Below, one piece after another: positions 41,643 through 49,995 of a stretch of 64,000 nucleotides of DNA. The notes beneath the pieces are model-generated. The model was not told where the DNA came from, searched no databases, and saw nothing but the letters and a program-made list of their open reading frames with translations. Every line of letters starts with the position of its first letter. Position 1 is the stretch's first letter. Made by a program: the position numbers and the translations under genes. The stretch is from Mesorhizobium sp. B2-3-4 (lineage in GTDB: Bacteria > Pseudomonadota > Alphaproteobacteria > Rhizobiales > Rhizobiaceae), in assembly GCF_006442315.1 (NCBI RefSeq), contig NZ_VFVY01000002.1, positions 248,001 to 312,000 on the forward strand. Reading direction: 5' to 3'.

Positions 41643-42995
41643 CTATTTGGGCGGCCAGTTGCCCTGCGCCTTGAGGTCGTCGAATGTGGTCTGGATCGAG
41701 GCTGCGGCATCCTCGGGCGTCGTCGTGCCGCCAACGATGCCGGCAATGGCCGAAGCCGTGGCGGTCGCCACTTCCGACGGCCAGATCCAGTCGAGGAACT
41801 TGATCGTGCTCGGGAAGGCCTGCTTGCGCAGTTCGACGGCATAGGCGTCGTCGACCTGTGGCACGCCCTTGATCGAGGCGGCGATCGGCTGCTCCGGCGC
41901 GAGATAGAGCGTCGCCACCTCCGGCCTTGTCAGATATTCGATGAACTTGACCGCCGCATCGAGCTTCTCGGGCGGTATCGACGAGGAGACGCACATGCCG
42001 TTGTCGGCGCCGCCGCCATGGCCCGGCGCACCCGGTGTTCCATCCATTTTCGGAAAGGCAAAAACGCCCCATTTGAATGTCTTGACGCTGGTCTGCAGCG
42101 ATGGGATTTCCCAGGTCCCGCCATAATACATGGCGCTCTTGCCGGCGGCGAAGGCCGCCCGCATGCCGTCCTGGTCGACCGAAAGCGAATCCTTGGACAG
42201 GATGCCGTCGTCCACCCACTGCTTGATCAGCTTGAACCCTTCGACATCGGGCGCGTCGGTGAACTTCGCCGTGCCCTCGAGGTTCTTCTGCGTCTTGCCG
42301 ATGGCGTCGCCGGAGGCCTGCGAGAAGGTTTCGAAATACCACATCGGCCACATGACGGTGTTGGAGCCCTGATGCAGAAGCGGGATCACCCCTTGCGCCT
42401 TGAACTTCGGCACGGCTGCCTTGAGGTCGTCATAGGTCGCCGGTGCGGGAATGCCGAGCTTCTGGAAGAGGTCGACATTGTAGAAGATCGTCGATGTCGA
42501 GAGCGTCGAGATTGGCACGCCGTAGACCTGGCCGCTGATGGTGAAGGCGCCGAGTGCCGCGGCGTCGATCCGGTCCTGGAAAGGCTTGATCTTGTCGGTG
42601 ATCGGCATGACCAGCTTGCGCCGGACATAGGCGCCGTTGGTGTAGAAGGCCGGGCAGGCGATCAGGTCCATTTCCTGGTTAGCAAGCTTGGCCGTCATCA
42701 GGCGCTGGATCGAGTCGGTCTGCGGCCCCTGCGCGTCCCATTCGACCGCGGCCACGTCGGGGTTGGCCTTAAGGAAACCGTCAATGACCTGCTGCTGGAT
42801 CTTCTTCTGTTCGTCCGGCGGCTGGCGTGGCGCGAGTTCGTCGAGGGCCGAGCCGCCGAAGATCTTGAGCGTGATGCCGTCGGCATGGCCGATGCCAGGC
42901 ATCGCGGCCAGGCCGAGGCCTAGCAGCGCGGTGGCAAGGATGGAGTTGGCGGGGCGTTTTTTCGAACGATGGGTCACTCTCTGCTGAATGGGCAT
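41643..42995 (-). CDS. sugar-type ABC transporter substrate-binding protein
   Basis: A 450-residue extracellular solute-binding protein (family 1). The signal peptide has a basic start and a hydrophobic core (NSILATALLGLGLAAMPGIG) with cleavage near GHA-DG. Binding-protein landmarks are AKLANQEMDLIACPAFYTNG, DLFQKLGIPAPATYDDL and AAGKSAMYYGGTWE. ATG 42995 follows GAAAGGAGAGCCAG, a strong binding site. A longer in-frame start at 43055 (MTINDL) lies in the conserved 15-bp element. First gene of the operon ending in the Gfo/Idh enzyme; the ligand is probably an oligosaccharide or polyol. Confidence 0.9.
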   Translation of the reverse strand: MPIQQRVTHRSKKRPANSILATALLGLGLAAMPGIGHADGITLKIFGGSALDELAPRQPPDEQKKIQQQVIDGFLKANPDVAAVEWDAQGPQTDSIQRLMTAKLANQEMDLIACPAFYTNGAYVRRKLVMPITDKIKPFQDRIDAAALGAFTISGQVYGVPISTLSTSTIFYNVDLFQKLGIPAPATYDDLKAAVPKFKAQGVIPLLHQGSNTVMWPMWYFETFSQASGDAIGKTQKNLEGTAKFTDAPDVEGFKLIKQWVDDGILSKDSLSVDQDGMRAAFAAGKSAMYYGGTWEIPSLQTSVKTFKWGVFAFPKMDGTPGAPGHGGGADNGMCVSSSIPPEKLDAAVKFIEYLTRPEVATLYLAPEQPIAASIKGVPQVDDAYAVELRKQAFPSTIKFLDWIWPSEVATATASAIAGIVGGTTTPEDAAASIQTTFDDLKAQGNWPPK

Positions 42996-43033
42996 CTGGC
43001 TCTCCTTTCGCCAATGCCGAGGGGCAACCTCGG

Positions 43034-43088
43034 GACCAAGATCGTTGATGGTCATATGATCTTGGTCGCCTGTTATGATTTTTGTCAA
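43034..43088 (-). promoter_or_regulatory. promoter/operator of the sugar ABC operon, with conserved element copy 2
   Basis: On the minus strand, TTGACA (43088-43083) is followed by TATGACCATCAACGA (43056-43042). Perfect 10-bp arms GACCAAGATC (43034-43043) and GATCTTGGTC (43058-43067) flank the element with a 14-bp spacer, making a strong dyad. A -10 hexamer is weak (CAAGAT), as if the promoter depends on or is occluded by a regulator. Confidence 0.6.
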
Positions 43089-43268
43089 TCGGCAAGTGTG
43101 CCTATAATTTGATCGGCTTCGTCAGGGCGCGGCGTGACGCAAAATGGCTCTGCTTGGAGTGCGGACACGAAAGGGCGGGTTGGAAAAATCGCGGCCTCCA
43201 GCCCCAGGCCATTTCATGCCCGGGCCTGTTGGTTGGTTCAGCCGACAGCGCGGCGAGGTTCTATGGCG

Positions 43269-44546
43269 TCAGAGGCCGAACCGGTCCTTCAACCGCCCCG
43301 AGAGGATCGCGGCCTTCACACCCAGTGGCCAGAAGCGGTGAAACCGGATCGGCTTGAGTGGCGAGATCGGCATCGGAAATGTCTCGCTGTCTCGCAGGCG
43401 CTGCGCCAGGGCCGCGCCCATTGCCGAGGCCATGGCGACGCCACGCCCATTGTAGCCGAGGCAGATCAGCATGCCGTCTTCCGGCTCGTGAACGTGCAGG
43501 AGGTGGTCCTTGGTGATCGCGACCCGGCCATTCCAGCCATGTGTCCACGCGGTTCCCGCGAGCTCCGGCCACAGCCGCAGCGCATAGTCGGTGAGGTAGC
43601 GGATGGCGGCGGCATCGCCGATGGGCCTCATCGGTCCCCGGCCGCCCATCAGCAAGCGGTTCTGCGCATCGATCCGGTAATAGACGGTGATGTTGCCGGC
43701 TTCGTAGAGAACGGGCCTTTGCGGTAGGATCGCTGCCGCGGCCTCCGGCGACAGCGGTTCGCTCGCCGCGATGGCGCTGAACACCGGAACCAGCGATTGC
43801 TCCAGGCCCGGCCACAGGGTTCCCGTATAGCCGTTGGTCGCGACAAGGACCTTCTCGGCGCTGAGCGATCCGTTTGCCGTCTTGAGGATCCATCGCCCTG
43901 CCTCGCGGCGGAGCGAGAGGACTTCGCTGCCGCCGAATATCCGCGCCCCGGCGTTCTGGGCCGCGGCCGCCAGGCCAAGCGTGTATTTCAGCGGATGGAG
44001 GTCACCGCCACGGGCGTCGAACATGCCGGATATGTAACGATCGGTTCCGGTCCGCGCCGCCATCGCCTTTGCGTCGAGCAATGCGACCGGCATGCCCCGC
44101 CGCTCGCATTGCGCGGCCGTGGCCCGCACCGCGGCTTCCGGTTTCGGCCGGATGGCCGCGCGTATCGTGCCGTTCTGCCGCGCGTCGCAATCGATCGACA
44201 GGCGGCTGATGAGACCAAAGGTGAAGTCCGGCGCGCCATAGGAGAAATCGATCATCCGCTGCCCGAGTTCGGGCCCGAACATCGCCTCGATCGTGTCGGG
44301 ATCGTATTTGAGGCCGGGATTGACCTGGCCGCCATTCCTGCCCGACGCACCCCAGCCCGGCTGGAAGGCTTCGAGCACGCAGGCGTCGTCGCCGGCTTCC
44401 GCCATGTGCAAGGCGGTCGACAGGCCCGTGAAGCCACCGCCGACAATGGCGACCCTTGCCCGTTGCGCGCCGGTAAGGGAAGGGTAGTCGCCGGTGCCGC
44501 CGGCCGTTTCGCGGTAGAGGCTCCTGGGCGGGGTGCTTTCGGGCAT
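43269..44546 (-). CDS. FAD-dependent amine/amino-acid oxidoreductase (DAO family, PuuB-like)
   Basis: A 425-residue flavoprotein with VAIVGGGFTGLSTALHMAEAG at the N-terminus and GASGRNGGQVNPGLKYD next to it, the hallmark of the gamma-glutamylputrescine oxidase-like subgroup of the DAO family. The C-terminal FAD block HGWNGRVAITKDHLLH is present. ATG 44546 is chosen; the frame continues to 44615. It is on the same strand as the HisC-like gene, which starts 90 bp further upstream, so a common transcript is plausible. It would oxidise an amine or amino group of the pathway substrate. Confidence 0.85.
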   Translation of the reverse strand: MPESTPPRSLYRETAGGTGDYPSLTGAQRARVAIVGGGFTGLSTALHMAEAGDDACVLEAFQPGWGASGRNGGQVNPGLKYDPDTIEAMFGPELGQRMIDFSYGAPDFTFGLISRLSIDCDARQNGTIRAAIRPKPEAAVRATAAQCERRGMPVALLDAKAMAARTGTDRYISGMFDARGGDLHPLKYTLGLAAAAQNAGARIFGGSEVLSLRREAGRWILKTANGSLSAEKVLVATNGYTGTLWPGLEQSLVPVFSAIAASEPLSPEAAAAILPQRPVLYEAGNITVYYRIDAQNRLLMGGRGPMRPIGDAAAIRYLTDYALRLWPELAGTAWTHGWNGRVAITKDHLLHVHEPEDGMLICLGYNGRGVAMASAMGAALAQRLRDSETFPMPISPLKPIRFHRFWPLGVKAAILSGRLKDRFGL

Positions 44547-44636
44547 CTGGCTGGCTCTTACGACAGGGCGGGCGGCTTGAGGGCAATCCGATTTTCGGGC
44601 TGGATCGGCCGGCAATTCAGCATGGCTTTCGGGAAA

Positions 44637-45740
44637 TCACAACAGCCGCGACAGAGCGGCCATGAAGTGGTCGTTCTCCGATGGCGAGCCGATGCTGACG
44701 CGCACATAGGTGTCGAAGCCGTCCTGCCTCCAGGGCTTGACGATGACACCGTCGCGCAGCAGGCCTTCGACGAAGGTGTTGGCATCTTGCCGGCAGTCGA
44801 AGAATAGGAAGTTGCCTCTGGACGGGGCGACTTTAAGCCCCTTGCTTCGCAGAAAACTCTCGACGCGCGCCCGCTCTGTCCTGGCGAGCGCGACGACTTT
44901 GGCGAGATGCTCCTCATCCGCGAGCGCCGCCAGCGCGGCGGCCTGGGCAACGCCATTGGCGTTGAAGGGCGTACGAACGCGGTCGAGCAGCGCGCGCAAA
45001 TGCGGGTCGCCGACGATGCCGAAGCCGATCCGCAGGCCGGCCAGTCCGAACGCCTTGGAAAAGGTCCTGAGCACGATCCAGGGCCGGTCGCGGGGCTTGA
45101 GGAACGGCAGCGACGAGACATAGTCGTCGCCCTCGGCATATTCGGCATAGGCTTCATCGACCACGATCAGCGTCTCGTCGCCGACCGCGTCCAGGAGTTT
45201 CGACAGGTCGCCACCGGGAAGCCAACTGCCGACCGGGTTCATCGGATTCGAGAACAACAGCATACGAGGGCGCTCACGAACCGCCTCGATCAGCGCGTCG
45301 ACATCGATGGTGAGATCGTTCCTTACGCCTACGCGATTGACCGTGGCTCCCATCAGCGTCGCGTAATCCTCGTGTAGTGGAAAGGACGGATAAAGCGTGA
45401 CGACGCTGTCGCCCGGCCGCAACACGGCACGGCTGATGACGGACAGAAGGTCTTCCGAGCCATTGCCGAGGATGACCTGATCCTCGCTGGCCGCATATCT
45501 GGCGGCGATGGCCCGGCGCAGCTCGCGCCCGGCCGGATCCGGATAGAGCCGGAACATTTCGGCGCTGCTCTGCATCATCGTGGCCAGGGTCGGGCTTGGG
45601 CCGATCGGGTTCTCGTTCGAGCCCAGTTTGGCGATCCTGGCCGGTGCGTATCGCTGCATGACCTCGCCGATGGTCAGCCCGGAATTGTAGGGCGACAGAC
45701 GCATGACTTCGGCACGGACCATGTCTGAAGTCTTCGACAT
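44637..45740 (-). CDS. HisC-family aminotransferase (histidinol-phosphate aminotransferase-like)
   Basis: A 367-residue fold-type I PLP enzyme. The Schiff-base lysine is in TFSKAFGLAGLRIGFG, the cofactor aspartate in LIVVDEAYAEY, and the family motif usually read NPNNPTG is NPMNPVG here. Length and YPDPAGRELRRAIA are typical of HisC. It is not in a histidine biosynthesis operon: it is divergent from an SDR/HisD-like/ADH operon across a GntR-type operator, so a catabolic role on an amino alcohol or amino acid is more likely than histidinol phosphate. Confidence 0.85.
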   Translation of the reverse strand: MSKTSDMVRAEVMRLSPYNSGLTIGEVMQRYAPARIAKLGSNENPIGPSPTLATMMQSSAEMFRLYPDPAGRELRRAIAARYAASEDQVILGNGSEDLLSVISRAVLRPGDSVVTLYPSFPLHEDYATLMGATVNRVGVRNDLTIDVDALIEAVRERPRMLLFSNPMNPVGSWLPGGDLSKLLDAVGDETLIVVDEAYAEYAEGDDYVSSLPFLKPRDRPWIVLRTFSKAFGLAGLRIGFGIVGDPHLRALLDRVRTPFNANGVAQAAALAALADEEHLAKVVALARTERARVESFLRSKGLKVAPSRGNFLFFDCRQDANTFVEGLLRDGVIVKPWRQDGFDTYVRVSIGSPSENDHFMAALSRLL

Positions 45741-45828
45741 GCGCGGTCTCCTCCATGGCTGGCCAAGCGCCGGACATGCGTTCTATCCCGCATGTGGACA
45801 ACATCATCCCTATCGCAGCCGAAGTCGT

Positions 45829-45848
45829 TTGTATATGCTTGTATATAT
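45829..45848 (+). promoter_or_regulatory. HutC-type operator A
   Basis: TTGTATATGCTTGTATATAT in the divergent HisC-like/SDR control region, 54 bp before the SDR start. It shares 15 invariant positions of 20 with the sites at 49931 and 51342. It overlaps TATATA-type -10 sequences, as expected for a repressor site. Confidence 0.65.
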
Positions 45849-45902
45849 AAGTCGATCTGGTAGTCTCGCGGCGACGGAAGCGAGGATGCCAGGGAGGATC
45901 AC

Positions 45903-46676
45903 ATGCGCAACGTTTCTCTTTTTGACCTCGCCGGCAAGAAGGCGCTTGTCACCGGCGCCAGCCGTGGCATTGGTCGCAGCATAGCCGAGGCGCTGAGCGC
46001 GGCCGGCGCCGACGTCGCGGTCACGGCGCGTGGCCTGGACTCGCTTGACGAGACGGTGGCGGTGATCCGCGCCGCCGGCGGGGTCGCCCATGCTGTCGCT
46101 CTTGACGTGACCGATGTTGGCGGCTGCCGCGCGGCGGTTTCCGAGGCAGCCCGCCTGCTTGGCGGGCTCGACATCCTCGTCAACAATGCCGGGGTGGAAG
46201 AGGTCTGCTCCTCGCTCGAAGTCGATGAGGCGCTGTGGGACCGGATCGTCGACACCAATCTCAAGGGAGCGTTCTTCTGCGCCCAGGCGGCGGCGCGGCA
46301 GATGCGGGATGCCGGCCGACCCGGCGCCATCATCAATCTCTGTTCGTTGACTTCGGAAGTCGGCATTCCGACGGCGGTGCCGTACGGCTCGTCCAAATCG
46401 GGCCTGCTCGGCATGACTCGGGCGCTTGCGGCCGAGTGGGCGCAGCTTGGCATCAGGGTCAATGCCATCGCCCCGGGCTACTTCAGGACCGCTATGACCG
46501 ATGCGTTCTACGCCAGCGAGGCATGGCAGGAATCCATGCTGGCCAAAATCCCGCAGCGTCGTTTCGGTGATCTGCGCGACCTGCATGGTGTCGCCGTCTT
46601 CCTTGCCTCGGATGCCGCCGCTTACATAACCGGCCAATCCATTCCGGTGGATGGCGGTTTCCTTGCATCGATCTGA
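45903..46676 (+). CDS. SDR-family oxidoreductase
   Basis: A 257-residue classical SDR: VTGASRGIGRSIAEAL, ILVNNAGVEE, catalytic VPYGSSKSGLLGM, and C-terminal ITGQSIPVDGGFLASI. ATG 45903 follows AGGGAGGATCAC. It is the first gene of the operon SDR, HisD-like, zinc ADH and HutC regulator. In the sulfopropanediol (hps) systems an SDR and a zinc ADH accompany a HisD-family dehydrogenase, the same trio as here; the substrate is otherwise unknown. Confidence 0.88.
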   Translation: MRNVSLFDLAGKKALVTGASRGIGRSIAEALSAAGADVAVTARGLDSLDETVAVIRAAGGVAHAVALDVTDVGGCRAAVSEAARLLGGLDILVNNAGVEEVCSSLEVDEALWDRIVDTNLKGAFFCAQAAARQMRDAGRPGAIINLCSLTSEVGIPTAVPYGSSKSGLLGMTRALAAEWAQLGIRVNAIAPGYFRTAMTDAFYASEAWQESMLAKIPQRRFGDLRDLHGVAVFLASDAAAYITGQSIPVDGGFLASI

Positions 46677-46761
46677 GGCAGATCGCAGATGTTTCGAATT
46701 GAATGTCTTCCCGCAGATGTGACCGGTCGGCACGTCGCGCTCTGAACTGAAGGAAAAATCC

Positions 46762-48084
46762 ATGTCCGGCATCAGTTTCCACGATCTGTCATCCCTCGAC
46801 GCCGCCCAGCGTGCCGTTCTGCTGAAGCGCGCCGAAAGCGATCTGTCGGCGTTCGTCGAAAAAGTTCGCCCGATCATCCAGGCGGTCAGGGACGAGGGCG
46901 ATACCGCCCTGATCCGCTTTGCCAGGGAACTCGACAAGGCCAATGTCGCCGAAGGCGGATTGAAGGTCTCGGAAGCGGAATTCGACGCGGCCTTCGACAA
47001 GGTCGAGAAGGATGTCGTCGAAAGCATCGGCTTCGGCATCGACAACATCAGGCGCTTCCATGAAGAGCAGAAGCCGGAAACCATGTGGCTGAAGGAGGTG
47101 CGTCCGGGCGCCTATGCCGGCGACAGATATACGCCGATCGCCTCCGTTGCGCTTTACGTGCCGCGAGGCAAGGGCGCCTTTCCCTCGGTGACGATGATGA
47201 CGTCGGTTCCGGCTGTCATTGCCGGTGTGCCGCAGATTGCGATCGTGACGCCGCCGACAGCCGACGGTTCCGTCGATGCGGCCACGCTTGTCGCTGCCCG
47301 TCTCGCCGGGGTGGACACCGTCTACAAATGTGGCGGCGCCCAGGCCGTCGCCGCCGTCGCCTACGGCACCGAGACGGTGAAGCCGGCGCTCAAGATCGTC
47401 GGCCCCGGCAGCCCCTGGGTGGTCGCTGCCAAGAGCGTGCTCTCGTCGGTCATCAATACGGGTCTGCCGGCGGGGCCGTCCGAAGCCGTCATCTTTGCCG
47501 ATGACAGCGTCGACGGGGGCCTTGCCGCGCTTGATCTTTTGATCGAGGCAGAGCACGGACCGGATTCCTCGGCCTATCTGGTGACGCATAGCCGCAAGGT
47601 CGCCGAGGCCGCCTTGGCCGCGATCCCGCAGCACTGGTCGCGCATGACCGAACAGCGTGTCGAATTCTCGCGCGCGGTGCTGACGGGAAAGCGCGGCGGC
47701 ATCGTGCTGACCGCGTCGCTGGAAGATTCCTACCGCTTCATCAACGACTACGCGCCCGAACATCTCGAGATCCTGTCGAAGGAGCCGTTCGCGCATCTCG
47801 GACACATCACCGAGGCGGCCGAAATCCTGATGGGTCCGCATACGCCGGTGACTCTCGCCAACTTCGTCCTCGGGCCGAACGCCGTGCTGCCGACCAGCCG
47901 CTGGGCGCGAACCTATGGGCCGCTTTCGGTGACGGATTTCGTCAAGCGCTCCTCGGTCGGCTATGTCACCTCTGCCGCCTATCCCGAACTGGCCAGGCAT
48001 GCCCGCAGGCTTGCCCGCTACGAGGGCTTCAGCTCGCACGAGAACGCGGTCTCGGAAATCCGCGACCGCTATCTCGCCGGCTGA
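46762..48084 (+). CDS. HisD-family dehydrogenase, probably not histidinol dehydrogenase
   Basis: A 440-residue member of the histidinol dehydrogenase family (zinc- and NAD-dependent two-step alcohol oxidation). General bases E333-H334 in YAPEHLEI are kept. Against the E. coli HisD zinc ligands Q259, H262, D360 and H419, this protein has E262, H265, N367 and H426, and the substrate-contact H367 is replaced by A374. GPGN, usual in HisD, reads GPGSPWVVAAK. These changes argue for another alcohol substrate, as in the HisD-family enzyme HpsN (sulfopropanediol 3-dehydrogenase). ATG 46762 follows GAAGGAAAAATCC. Confidence 0.85.
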   Translation: MSGISFHDLSSLDAAQRAVLLKRAESDLSAFVEKVRPIIQAVRDEGDTALIRFARELDKANVAEGGLKVSEAEFDAAFDKVEKDVVESIGFGIDNIRRFHEEQKPETMWLKEVRPGAYAGDRYTPIASVALYVPRGKGAFPSVTMMTSVPAVIAGVPQIAIVTPPTADGSVDAATLVAARLAGVDTVYKCGGAQAVAAVAYGTETVKPALKIVGPGSPWVVAAKSVLSSVINTGLPAGPSEAVIFADDSVDGGLAALDLLIEAEHGPDSSAYLVTHSRKVAEAALAAIPQHWSRMTEQRVEFSRAVLTGKRGGIVLTASLEDSYRFINDYAPEHLEILSKEPFAHLGHITEAAEILMGPHTPVTLANFVLGPNAVLPTSRWARTYGPLSVTDFVKRSSVGYVTSAAYPELARHARRLARYEGFSSHENAVSEIRDRYLAG

Positions 48085-48098
48085 GGGAGGCAATCGCG

Positions 48099-49124
48099 AT
48101 GAAGGCGGCAAGGCTTTATGGAGCCGGCGATCTGCGCGTGGAGGAGATCGCGACACCGGGCACCCCCGATGCGGGCTGGGTGAAGCTCAGGGTCGATGCC
48201 GCCGGCATCTGCGGTTCGGACCTGCACAATTTCCGCACCGGTCAATGGATAAGCCGGTCCCCCTCGACGGCGGGCCATGAACTGACCGGCACGGTGATCG
48301 CGCTCGGCGAGGGCGTCGACACCATCGCCGTCGGCGACAGGGTGGTTGCCGATTCCCGTTTCTGGTGCGGAGACTGCGCACAATGCCGTGCCGGCCGGAG
48401 GCATCTTTGCGTCGCGCTGGGTTTCGTCGGAGAGATCTGTGACGGCGGATTTGCCGAACAGGCGGTTCTGCCCGCACGGCTGCTGCATGTCGTCGATGCC
48501 GGTCTGGACGAGCGGGTCGCGGCGATGGCCGAGCCGCTGGCCGTTGCGTTGCACGCGGTTCGGCGCCTGCCGAAGACGGCGGGCCCGGTGCTTGTCGTCG
48601 GCTGCGGACCGATCGGCGGGCTCGCCGCGCTGCTGCTTTCCCGGCGCTCTCCCGGCACCGTGCTTGTTGCCGACCGCAACCAGGCCCGCTGCGCCCGGGT
48701 CGCCGAGGTCACGGGTGCGGCGATTGTCGATCTCGGCCGTGATGCCATTGCCGCCGCGACAGCCGACGCGCCGCTGCTGGCGGCGGTTGAGGCGACCGGC
48801 AGTGTCGCGGCATTCAATCAGTTGCTTGGCGTGCTCGATTCCGGCGCCGCTGTCGCCATGGTAGGCATCTTCCACGGCCGCCTCGACATTGATCCCAATC
48901 TTCTGGTCGAACGCGAAATCGCGTTGCTGGGATGCCATGCCTTCGCCGATGAATTGCCGGAGGCCGTGCGGATGCTGGCGGAACTCAGCGAGCCGCTGCT
49001 GGCGCTGATCGACCGCGAGATCGCCCTCGATGAGATACCGGCCGCCTATGAGCGCCTGCTGGCGGGCAAGAGCGATGGCTTGAAAACAATCATCCGCATG
49101 CGGCAACCTGCCGGACATCGTTGA
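48099..49124 (+). CDS. zinc-dependent alcohol dehydrogenase (MDR family)
   Basis: A 341-residue medium-chain dehydrogenase. Catalytic zinc ligands are seen in AGICGSDLHNF and STAGHELTG; the structural zinc loop has CGDCAQCRAGRRHLC; the NAD-binding motif is VVGCGPIGGLAALL. Relatives are sorbitol, threonine and butanediol dehydrogenases. It is 14 bp after the HisD-like gene and should act on the same or a preceding alcohol. Confidence 0.88.
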   Translation: MKAARLYGAGDLRVEEIATPGTPDAGWVKLRVDAAGICGSDLHNFRTGQWISRSPSTAGHELTGTVIALGEGVDTIAVGDRVVADSRFWCGDCAQCRAGRRHLCVALGFVGEICDGGFAEQAVLPARLLHVVDAGLDERVAAMAEPLAVALHAVRRLPKTAGPVLVVGCGPIGGLAALLLSRRSPGTVLVADRNQARCARVAEVTGAAIVDLGRDAIAAATADAPLLAAVEATGSVAAFNQLLGVLDSGAAVAMVGIFHGRLDIDPNLLVEREIALLGCHAFADELPEAVRMLAELSEPLLALIDREIALDEIPAAYERLLAGKSDGLKTIIRMRQPAGHR

Positions 49125-49156
49125 TTTCCGATAGTTTGCCGGAAAGGACTTTTGAC

Positions 49157-49888
49157 ATGATCGATTTGCCCGATACGGCCAGCCCCCTTTACGAGAAGGT
49201 AAAGGATTACATCCTGACCAACATCGGAACCGGCCGGTGGGGCAAGGATCGCAAGCTGCCGTCCGAGAACGAGCTGGTGGTTTCGCTGGGTGTGTCGCGC
49301 ATGACCGTTCACCGGGCCTTGCGGGAGCTGACCGCGGCGGGATTCCTGATCCGGCTGCAAGGCGTCGGAACATTCATCGCGCCGCCCCGGCCGCAATCGA
49401 CGCTGATCGAGATCAACAACATCGCTGCCGAGATCGTGGAGCGCGGCAACAGGCATCGCTCCGAAGTCCTGGTCCTCGAAACCATCATGCCGACGAAGGA
49501 ACTCGCTTTGTCGTTCGAGTTTTCAAAGCGCGGCTCGATCTATCACTCGGTCGTGGTCAATTTCGAGAACGACCTGCCGGTGCAGCTGGAGGAGCGCTTC
49601 GTCAATCCCGCGCTCATCCCCGATTATGACAAGCAGGACTTCACCAGGACGGCGACCTACGACTATTTGATGCAGAAGACGCCGGTAACCGAGGTCGAGC
49701 ATATCATCTCCGCCATTCCCGCCGACAAGGAGACGGCGCAGCATCTGGGCATCGATGTCGGCAGTTGCTGCCTTCTCCTTCACCGCCGCACATGGACGGG
49801 GGCGGTCGTCGCCACGATCAGCAAGCTGACCTATGCGGGCAGCCGCTACTCGCTCGGCAGCCGCTACTCGCCCTCCAGGACAGGCTGA
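49157..49888 (+). CDS. HutC/FarR-type GntR transcriptional regulator
   Basis: A 243-residue GntR regulator: N-terminal winged helix (LPSENELVVSLGVSRMTVHRAL) and C-terminal UTRA ligand domain (about residues 85-235, with LQLEERFVNP-like VQLEERFVNPALIPDYD). ATG 49157 follows GGAAAGGACTTTTGAC. Three similar TGTATAT-type sites surround it, in front of the SDR, kinase and ABC transporter genes, so it most likely controls all of them. Family members respond to urocanate, sugar phosphates or fatty acids; its own effector is unknown. Confidence 0.88.
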   Translation: MIDLPDTASPLYEKVKDYILTNIGTGRWGKDRKLPSENELVVSLGVSRMTVHRALRELTAAGFLIRLQGVGTFIAPPRPQSTLIEINNIAAEIVERGNRHRSEVLVLETIMPTKELALSFEFSKRGSIYHSVVVNFENDLPVQLEERFVNPALIPDYDKQDFTRTATYDYLMQKTPVTEVEHIISAIPADKETAQHLGIDVGSCCLLLHRRTWTGAVVATISKLTYAGSRYSLGSRYSPSRTG

Positions 49889-49930
49889 AGCCAACAAGCG
49901 AAAATGCAAGCCGTCGAGGTCTCAGGCATA

Positions 49931-49950
49931 ATGTATATACATGTATTGAT
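49931..49950 (+). promoter_or_regulatory. HutC-type operator B
   Basis: ATGTATATACATGTATTGAT, 45 bp upstream of the kinase start. It contains the palindromes TGTATATACA and ATACATGTAT. It matches sites A and C at 15 invariant positions. Confidence 0.65.
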
Positions 49951-49995
49951 AAAGGCGTTTTGGCTGGCGCGTTCGTTCGTTTGTGGAGCTCTGGG

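Noticed and set aside
41549..42351. Long frames overlapping the binding-protein gene that would extend the TIM-barrel protein
   Set aside because: They are out-of-frame shadows; ATG 41548 has a ribosome binding site and gives the family length.
44637..48084. Histidine biosynthesis locus because of HisC and HisD relatives
   Set aside because: No other his genes, catabolic neighbours, a shared HutC-type operator, and altered HisD active-site residues.
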